The notes under the pieces were generated by a model. The model ran no database searches. It was not told where the DNA came from and saw only the letters and a program-made list of their open reading frames with translations. A program made the position numbers and the translations under genes. From assembly GCA_963995505.1 (NCBI GenBank), contig OZ023195.1, positions 5,104,109-5,168,108 on the forward strand: a stretch of DNA of 64,000 nucleotides. The letters are read 5' to 3'. Shown here piece after piece: positions 57,501 to 64,000 of this stretch. Each line of letters opens with the position of its first letter. The first letter of the stretch is position 1. Origin of the DNA: Hypericum androsaemum. Lineage: Eukaryota; Streptophyta; Magnoliopsida; Malpighiales; Hypericaceae.

Positions 57501-57604
57501 ATGGGACCTAGGGTGCGCAGCCACTGTATGCCGAGCACGATGTCATAGCCTCCCAAGGGAATAGTATAGCAATCCACCTGAAAAGCTTCGCCTCCGATGC
57601 TCAT
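54504..57604 (-). pseudogene. Chromovirus pol: RT, RNase H, integrase, chromodomain
   Basis: The long frame (57604 to about 55400) holds RT (KLDLRSGYHQVRM, FEFLVMPFGLTNAPATFQ, VFFDDILIYS), RNase H (FIVECDASGTGFGAVL) and the integrase zinc finger (H..H..CTTCQRNK) with the first DDE Asp (WADIAMDFVEGLP). A frameshift near 55530 moves the rest of integrase (SIVSDRDTIFTS, FHPQSDGQSE) to 55637-55053. Another change near 55050 leads to the C-terminal part ending in a chromodomain (DIWHVLVQWEGTPESEASWE) at 54881-54504, whose end lies in the LTR. Chromodomains steer these elements to heterochromatin marks. Confidence 0.95.
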
Positions 57605-57658
57605 GGGAACGCTGCGGCATAATCCCCTACTCGCGACTTAGTCTCCATTAGCGACAGA

Positions 57659-59160
57659 TACCTTCAGTCCTGGCCGTGGTTCGATCGTTAGCCCAGAACG
57701 CTTCGCGACTCCCTCCCCAAGAAAATTGTGTGTAGATCCAGAGTCCAGTAAGGCAACAAACTTCGCCGAACCAATAGAAACCTCCAGCTGCATTGTGTCT
57801 CCGGTGTGAATACCCGTAATAGCGTGGATAGAAACCACAGGAAGATCGGTCGAATCTTGTTCGGAAATGGCCTGGTCGACTGTGGAATCGTCAAACTCGA
57901 TGTAGAATAAGCGTTGACAGCGATGCCCTTGCACAAATTGTTCATCGCAGTTGTAACACAGTCCTTGCCTTCGTCGTTCTGCCAATTCCGCCTGGGAGAG
58001 GCGATGAAAGGTGGGTGTCGCAGTTGTCCGAGTTAAGGATCCCGACCCGGATATGGGTGGTTTGGGTCCGACTTGGATCGGTATAGAGTTTCGACCCCAA
58101 CTTTGCCCTCGAGTTGGATGCCGTGTGTTTGCAGTGACTAGGCCTCCCGGGTTGGTTCGTTGTTCATAAGCACGTGCCAGTGTCATAGCGTCCTCTAGGT
58201 CCATCGGATTTTGCAACTCGACGTCGGTCCGCAGTTGATTGGGTAATCCAGCGGTGAAGAGCTGCACCTGATGCTGTGGAGTTAGATTGTCGATCCGACA
58301 AATTAAGGGCAGAAATTGCTCCTGGTATTGCTCTACCGTGCCGGGGAATTGCAGTCGGGCTAGTTCGCCCAAATAATTGCTTCGGGATGGGGGCCCGAAG
58401 CGTTGATGACAAACCTCAGAAAAGTTGGGCCACGGTGGTGTTCCGTATTCGCGCTCGAGCTGAAAAAACCAATGTTGTGCAATCCCGGTAAGATGAAAAG
58501 AGGCCAACCATACTTTATCTCCCTCGCTTGTTTGCTAGCCTCGGAAGAACTACTCGCACCTGTTAAGCCACGGAAGCGGGTCGCTCTTACCGTCAAAAGA
58601 CGGGAACTCCAACTTATAATATCGGGGTACGCCCGTACCTGCCCTAGTTGTGTTTTCCCAGGACGGAGCTTCCTCGACCTCGTGGGTCTCCCTAGGCGGG
58701 GACCTCTCCCTTCTCGGTGGCCGGCTCCCTGTAGCGAGGCTACCCCCGTTCAGCGCTGAGTAACGCGGCTGTGAAGAGCCCGGTCGGTACTCTCGGGTTG
58801 TGGGTGACACTGCTGGTCGAGCCCCACGAGACCCGGCACTGTTCACCGTGGGCCAAGTCGGGCCTGTCGTCGGGGCACCATGGTTCCAGGCGGAGGATGC
58901 GGGGGCCAGGGTTGGCCTGGGTGAGTGGTTTCTGTTGTCGCCGGTGTCGGGAGAAGCCCGGGTTGCTGTGACACGTCTCCGGAGTCGTCGCCGGCGTCGG
59001 GGCTCTTCCCAATCGCATTCAACCGCTGCTGCACGTCGCCCACCTGCTTTTGGACATCGCCCAGCTGCCGCTGGACGTCGCCTTGGAGCTCCTCCATGAG
59101 CCTTACAAGCCGGGCCATCGGATCGTCACCAACCTCGTCGCCGGAGCCTGAGCGGGGCAT
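57659..59160 (-). pseudogene. Chromovirus gag and protease, frameshifted
   Basis: Likely gag start at 59160 (MPRSGSGDEVGDD), followed by a coiled coil of repeated QLGDVQKQVGDVQ units. Frame changes occur near 58850 and again between LPWLNRCE and MASFHLTGIAQHWF (about 58510-58550). The gag core runs to a zinc knuckle (CYNCDEQFVQGHRC, about 57960). The aspartic protease follows (ALLDSGSTHNFL). A TAA at about 57646-57648 then interrupts the frame just before the RT part. Confidence 0.9.
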
Positions 59161-59180
59161 GTTGGCGGCCTGAGGAGGGA

Positions 59181-59192
59181 GCTCTGATACCA
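59181..59192 (-). other. Chromovirus primer-binding site (tRNA-iMet)
   Basis: TGGTATCAGAGC on the minus strand, three bases inside the 5' LTR. Confidence 0.93.
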
Positions 59193-59195
59193 AAT

Positions 59196-59577
59196 TGGAA
59201 GAACTCGCGTTCCTCCTGAGATTGTAGTCGTGGCTCATGGGAGGTCGGGATTTCTTACCCCGTTTCCCCGTCGTGTAACCCTTTAACCGAAGGAGGAAGA
59301 AGAAGAAGAAGAGGAAGAAGAAGACGACTTGTGTTTTTATTTCTCGATGCCCAAACAATGACCCTAGCATAGCATTATATAGCCAATGCTCAACTACTAA
59401 TTAGGAAGATTTCTGCTATTCGACTACCAACAGGAACAGGAAACATAAAAAAGAAATACTAACGATAATAGGAAACGAGCTAATTAAATTGTTAAATAGT
59501 CGACGTCCTAATTTGTTGATGATGTCTCCGGAGCCTTCTTCATCTTTCGACGCTGGTATGTCGTGCCCCACATAATA
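59196..59577 (-). repeat. Chromovirus 5' LTR (382 bp)
   Basis: Same as 54195-54573, but the outer end is mutated from CA to TA (CACATAATA). Confidence 0.95.
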
Positions 59578-59582
59578 ATGAC
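59578..59582. repeat. Chromovirus target-site duplication, right copy
   Basis: ATGAC, followed by the rest of POLL exon 7. Confidence 0.92.
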
Positions 59583-61420
59583 ATTAACACAAGGATCCCA
59601 CGTAATGAGGTGCTATCATGATAGTTGTTTTTTAAGGTTGTGAATGATACTGTTTCTGCATGCTAAAAACTAAATATAAACTCCAACTGGTATTGATAGG
59701 TCGAAGAAATGGAAAAGCTTCTACAGAAAGTCAGGGAACAGGTTTCGCCAGGGGTAGGTGCTGAATCTCCACTTACATTTGTTTTCTCCGATGCCGAAAT
59801 ACAGCTGAGACTGCTTAGTTGCCAATTTTATCTTTGCTTGAACCGTCATGGCATTCAAAATCTGTGGCTCATTTGTTGTACTTTTCTCGCATTTCCTCTC
59901 TGAAGGTGATTGTTGTCTGCGGAGGGTCTTATAGGCGCGGTAAGGCTTCTTGTGGGGACATGGACATTGTGATTACACATCCTGATAGACAAAGGTAATA
60001 TCTGAATCATGTTTCTTTCATGGTCTCCTCTTTTGTTTCTGTCTTCTCTCGCTTCCTTTTCTATCTGAGAATCATCTTCATTCTCTCTCCATGACTGAGC
60101 CAGAGCAGTTGTTGCATGTTACTCCTGTGAGTTCAATATTATGAATATTGTTGATTTGCTGTCCTGGAGATGTTAATGGAGTGGGGCGTAAGTATGAATT
60201 TTGGTACTAAATTATATACTACCATTACTTGTCTTGTCATACAGTCATAAAGGTTTTTTGACAAAGTTTGTGAAGCGATTAAAAGAGATAAATTTCCTGA
60301 GGGAAGATCTGGTCTTCAGCACTCACAGTGAACAGGTAAGATGATGTTCCAACAACAGTCGAATCTTTGTATTGTCTTTATCGAACACGAGGTGCTCCCT
60401 CAGTACTTGCAGGTCTCAACATAAGGCCTCTTAAGAGCCATTCCATTTTCGTTTCTCTTGAACCCTCTGCATCTTGGGAGAACTTTCCATCTGAGGTCCA
60501 AAAATATGGTTATTGATTGGATGCTTCACTGTGCACATTGTGTTACTTCTTCTCTGAAGCTAAAGACGACCGACATGCTTCATTCTGCAAAGGGTTCATA
60601 CTCTTTTCATGCATCCGTACTTCTTTCTCATTTATTGAATCTAAATTCTTTGCTTTATGAAGACATTCTGCCGTCTCCCCTTCAGTTTTTAGGTATCAAG
60701 GCACCGTGGAGATGCTTAATTGCAGGGAACTGATTCAGGTGTTGACACGTACTTTGGTCTTTGTACATACCCTGGGCGTGAACTTAGGCATAGAATAGAT
60801 CTTAAGGTAACTTTTCAGCCACATCATCAGATTCTAAATGCTGTATTTGATTGATATATTCAGAAAGGTGGGCAGAAAATATCCTACTTCTACGACTGCT
60901 GCTTCATGAATGAACATGGCTGAAATATAACAGAGTAGAATTGGTTATTTTGCTTTATTCTGTCATGTTTCAGCCCAATTATGCCAGTTTATCCTAAACC
61001 TTGGAACAAATACTATGACAAGAGATTTAGCGATAGAAACTGCTACAGGTTGGTTGAAAAGTTGGTACTTTTAAGCTATTCCATCGGTTGGTTCTCCACC
61101 AGAATGCGTACCTCCTTTGGTTTCTCTCTCAAAGAAAAAGAGAATTGGTACTAAAATTGGGAAACAAGGAACTAAAGCCGTCTTTTAAGTTTTCTGTAAT
61201 ACATTTTTGAACTCTATTGTTAAATTGTTATGTACAATTGAAAACGTCCATGGGAAAGTTTTGGATCTAAGCAGCTTCCAGTACCAAATGAACAACTTGT
61301 TTACTGATATTTTTACTTGTAGGTGTATCCAAGGGACATACATGCATTTGGCCTAATCGCTTGGACCGGAAATGATGTACTGAACAGGAGGTACAAATAT
61401 TTTTGGTTTCCTGTTGCAAG

Positions 61421-61881
61421 AATTCGATTTAGGGATTTGACTTGTTAATTTGGGATTTGGATATTTTCTGTTCATTAGTTTCCAGAGTGGATTTGGAAGG
61501 ATGGTGGAGTACAACTTTAAGAAGAAGATTTGAGTGTTCTAATTCCACCTGAAGCTTTTAGAATTAGGGTTCTTTAACTTTTGATTCTCTAATTAGTTTT
61601 GATTATTAATAAAAAAAATTTGGGTTTGAGAATTTTTGGTTGAAAGTGGGAGGAAGAACATGAAGTGGGAGGTAGAAGGGAAAGAGAAATTTTTTATTTT
61701 TTAGTGGGAGGACATTTTAGTCTTTTCAGGTGGGTGTTCGCCAGAGAAATTGGTATATTCCGGCATTAAGGACCCAAGAGTTTCTAAAACCAAACTTGAA
61801 GAACGTCAGCAAGAATTTTAAAAATACAGGAATTCGAAAGGGGGAGAGACCAAACTACAAAGAACTGAGCGTAATTTGTCC
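61421..61881. mobile_element. Half of the long-TIR element (right arm remnant)
   Basis: Mirror of 6898-7360 only. The second TIR present at 7490-7865 on the left is missing. Its truncated inner end joins, at about 61420, to the intron after POLL exon 12 (common sequence gaattc and nearby). Confidence 0.85.
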
Positions 61882-62008
61882 AATTTTTTTTTTGCAAAGG
61901 GTGGGATACGAATCATGACGACCGCCGACATGAATTCAGGGACGAATTTTGACCAACCCAGCTACGTTGTCTTCTTTGTCTTGCTGTCGCAATCAATAAT
62001 AATGAATG

Positions 62009-62017
62009 TTTATATAC
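62009..62017 (+). promoter_or_regulatory. TATA-like motif of gene X, right arm
   Basis: TTTATATAC about 265 bp upstream of the ATG at 62281. The intervening DNA has a donor-like ctcag/gtagta (about 62190) and an acceptor gcgtag at 62278-62279, suggesting a 5' UTR intron. Confidence 0.4.
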
Positions 62018-62280
62018 TCTCAACCCCTCAGGACTGAGCACTCCGCCAAACAGAACAGCGAGAAATTTTAAAACAGAAACCCTAGAAACCCTGCGACCAA
62101 TCCCCTGTTCTCTCGAGAATCTCACGTTCGTTCCCTCTCAATTCTTTCTTTCCTGTTTGATTTTTAATCTCAGTTTCGTTCCCTCTTCTCAGGTAGTAGC
62201 TCCAGGTTCTACGCTCAGTTCTCCTTCGTCTCTTTGACGCTATTACTGTCGGGGTTTTAATTTTTTGTGTGTGCGTAGAA

Positions 62281-63218
62281 TGCCTACACTTGTAGTTGAT
62301 GGAGTCTTGTTGGTCAAGCCGAATTTTCGTAGTCTTGTTGAGGGTTTACGTGGATTGGAAGATGAATCCAACAAAGAATTTAGTTCAGAAATTGATATGA
62401 AATTAGAGGTGGTTCAAGAAGTGGGTCAAGGACATAAGGATTCTTGTTTCAATATGGGTCTGAAAGATTTTTGTTTGGATTTGCATCAAAACAGAAAAGA
62501 TGGCTTATTTGGGATAATTGTCTTTGATCCGGGAAAAAGAATTGCCAAGTTATTTGTGTGTGATGCTATAATTATATACGAGCTTCAATTTGGGATGGTC
62601 TTGTCTTCAGCACACTTGCCAATTGTTGCAAATCTGCAAATGCTGAATTCGGTTAATGGAGGGATAATTAATTAGTTTCTTTTGTTTGTTTTGAAGAGGA
62701 AAGGGAGGGCATACTTACTGACATCCGATCAAAGCTCGAACGGGCTGAATCTGCGGTATGGAACATTTGTTTTCCCTTTTCTTCTCTTTGATAGATTGTG
62801 ATAAAAGGGATAATGAATTAGAAGTTCTGTTGCTTGTTTCAGATTGATAGTATGAACAATGAAGCAATGCAATGTACATTAGAGCTGTTCCTTATTCTGG
62901 GGAAGAAGATAGATCATATCGAAGCCGACGTAGACCTTTTACGCCATGACATCAAGCGACTCGAGACCAGCCCAACTGCCATTCAGCAGGTGTTGGAGTC
63001 CGGATTCGCCGAGATGATACTGGTATGAAGGCTACTTATCGATTTCCTAGTTGCTAGTGATTCATTATTTTGATATCTAGCCTCCTAAAACAAGCCACGA
63101 GGGTAGTTATTTTGGTGCTGATAATCGTATTCCTTTGCTTTCTGCTTGTCGCCAGGGTGCTGTTGCGAGGAGTGCGGATGTGGAGCTTGGCAGACTGAGC
63201 CCACAAGAGTTCACCTAA
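62281..63218 (+). CDS. Gene X, unrecognised coiled-coil-like protein (right arm)
   Basis: The first exon starts at the ATG at 62281 (MPTLVVDGVLLVKPNFRSLV) right after an acceptor-like gcgtag; its 3' end is uncertain. Next exons: 62699-62756 (EREGILTDIRSKLERAESA), 62843-63022 (IDSMNNEAMQCTLELFLIL, KKIDHIEADVDLLRHDIKRL) and 63156-63218 (GAVARSADVELGRLSPQEFT, TAA). The last three exons join in phase with GT..AG borders. The charged heptad-like helices suggest a coiled coil. The first exon also stays open to 62675, so either retained sequence or an unseen donor lies inside it. No domain recognised and no signal peptide. The left-arm copy is identical as far as I can see. Confidence 0.5.
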
Positions 63219-63381
63219 TCTCGCAAAGGTTTAAAGCACGAACTATAACAACTCTAAATCTTATTGTCATAGCAACTCTGGCTCTGCAAAAACCTAAAAA
63301 AAGAAGAAGAAAAGAAACGAAACTGAAACCCAAAGATATGATCAACCTGCAGATGAAAACATAATTGGCTTTCCATCTTCA

Positions 63382-63660
63382 TCAGTAGAGAGACATGTAG
63401 AAAAGAAACAAGTACATGTAACTCTGGTAAAGATAGCGGCACGTCAGCATAAATGCAAGCAATCCAAAAATTGCTTTAACAACACGTGAAGTACAGGCGA
63501 AGAAGCACATGACAGTCACAGTAAGCAAGCCTCTGATAGGTGCTATGAATTTGCGGATGCCACCCGCTCCAAGCCCCTCAAAAAAAAAAGCTTCGCATGC
63601 TCTCGCTTTGGATTCCTCGCCCCCTCCAACGTACGTACCCTGCGATCCTTGGAATCTCAT
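63382..63660 (-). CDS. Hypothetical small hydrophobic ORF (right arm)
   Basis: Identical mirror of 5119-5397; see there. Confidence 0.25.
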   Translation of the reverse strand: MRFQGSQGTYVGGGEESKARACEAFFFEGLGAGGIRKFIAPIRGLLTVTVMCFFACTSRVVKAIFGLLAFMLTCRYLYQSYMYLFLFYMSLY

Positions 63661-63894
63661 TCAATTGAATTCGGGTAATCGAGGATTTAGCCTTAGTTAT
63701 GTTTGGTTTCTTCGCGTCTGTTCCCCGGCCCGTGCCTTTTCGTTGATTCGTTGTTTCGACGGGTTTAGGGTTTTAATTAGGGCTAACAGATTGTTGTTAC
63801 TTCCGGAAGTCTGAGTCTGCTGACACTATGGTTATTGCGTGATTTGAAATTAGGAGTCCTTTCCCGTGAGATGAAGGATGTCGTTAGGTCTTAC

Positions 63895-63999
63895 CTGCTT
63901 GATCGGACTCGTTTGCTCGTATAGAGTTCGGGTGTTTCGCTTGTGGTTTCATCTTACGAAGTAGTCCCAAATTGCCCGAGCAAACTTCAACAAGGCGAT
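63895..63999 (-). CDS. Partial exon of gene Y (right arm), cut by the window end
   Basis: Mirror of 4780-4884. Open exon with a consensus donor at 63895/63894. Its 5' part lies beyond the window. Confidence 0.35.
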
Positions 64000-64000
64000 T

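Larger units (their letters stand above)
54195..59577 (-). mobile_element. Ty3/gypsy chromovirus in POLL exon 7, with TSD
   Basis: A 5383-bp element on the minus strand with LTRs at 54195-54573 and 59196-59577 and the 5-bp target duplication ATGAC at 54190-54194 and 59578-59582. The left arm gives the precise empty site (ATGAC once, near 11283-11287). Integrase follows RT/RNase H and a chromodomain closes the polyprotein, so it belongs to the chromoviruses. Gag and pol carry frameshifts and a stop, so it is defective. The LTRs differ at only a few positions, so insertion is fairly recent. Confidence 0.97.
52319..61390 (+). pseudogene. POLL: DNA polymerase lambda, right copy, split by a retrotransposon and lacking the last exon
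   Basis: X-family polymerase of base-excision and end-joining repair. Exons: 52319-52417 (MAPKRKTENR, BRCT start), about 52497-52638 (KLVQMGATLEAGLSKNVTHV), 52768-53080 (YQWLEDSLK, Ser/Pro linker), 53297-53358, 53445-53534, 53764-53826, 54046-54194 plus 59583-59609 (exon 7, cut by the chromovirus), 59700-59753, 59906-59994 (GGSYRRG and catalytic GDMD), 60245-60335, 60726-60806 (YFGLCTYPGRELRHRIDLK) and 61323-61390 (FGLIAWTGNDVLNRR). Defects: a one-base deletion in exon 2 after FAANS; a one-base insertion in exon 5 (GDG then stop); the GIGK HhH segment is not found; small frame damage near 54165; and a missing final exon (LRLLAESKGYRLDD to the C-terminus), replaced at 61420 by half of a foldback element. 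Confidence 0.92.
49429..64000. repeat. Right arm of the giant inverted duplication (runs off the window)
   Basis: Reverse-complement partner of 4779-16050. It contains two blocks without a partner: the chromovirus at 54195-59577 with its extra target copy, and 59911-61420, which holds the 3' POLL exons missing from the left arm. The window edge, not a breakpoint, limits what can be seen on the outer side. Confidence 0.97.

Noticed and set aside
55367..57604. Endogenous plant pararetrovirus
   Set aside because: Integrase, LTRs, an iMet primer site and a chromodomain are present, so it is a Ty3/gypsy chromovirus, not a caulimovirid.

Overview
The window is nuclear DNA of a flowering plant. Evidence: split genes with GT..AG introns, plant gene families (RH22-type DEAD-box helicase, DNA polymerase lambda, ILR1-like amidohydrolase, DUF868), a plant-type U4 snRNA promoter, and plant LTR, hAT and Mutator-like elements. 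I cannot name the species.

The dominant feature is a very large inverted duplication. The left arm (4779-16050) and right arm (49429-64000, running off the window) are near-identical copies in opposite orientation, about 33 kb apart. Each arm carries, from its inner end outward: an RH22-like helicase, a U4 snRNA gene in the gap between two divergent genes, DNA polymerase lambda (POLL), and an unrecognised coiled-coil-like gene (gene X). At the outer edge lies a piece of another unknown gene. The right arm looks like the source copy. It is continuous with the last helicase exons and with an EMB2004-like LRR gene, whereas the left copy ends inside a helicase intron in templated filler DNA. The arms share disabling mutations and then diverged. 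A 5.4-kb Ty3 chromovirus entered POLL exon 7 only on the right; the left copy is the perfect empty site. On the left, the 3' half of POLL was replaced by about 3.6 kb that includes a hAT element.

Layout. 1-4778: a gypsy fragment, a kelch-like gene with a microsatellite frameshift, and a partial copy of that gene. 4779-16050: left arm. 16051-19282: repeats and one LTR remnant. 19283-28814: a 9.5-kb Copia element with a perfect 5-bp target duplication, a G-box-rich promoter LTR and an extra leader ORF. 29940-33600: an intact, unrecognised multi-exon gene (278 aa). 34320-35110: LINE debris. 35766-42947: six long-TIR Mutator-like/foldback elements almost end to end, one carrying a captured DUF868 gene. 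43436-45503: a damaged IAA-amino-acid hydrolase. 46290-46520: a small AGP-like secreted peptide. 47362-48702: a truncated LRR gene. 48935-64000: RH22 tail and right arm.

Most conserved genes here are broken (POLL twice, RH22 twice, ILR1-like, LRR), so intact copies are presumably elsewhere. The 278-aa gene and the AGP-like peptide look intact. A chimeric join of two haplotypes could mimic the inverted duplication and should be excluded first.
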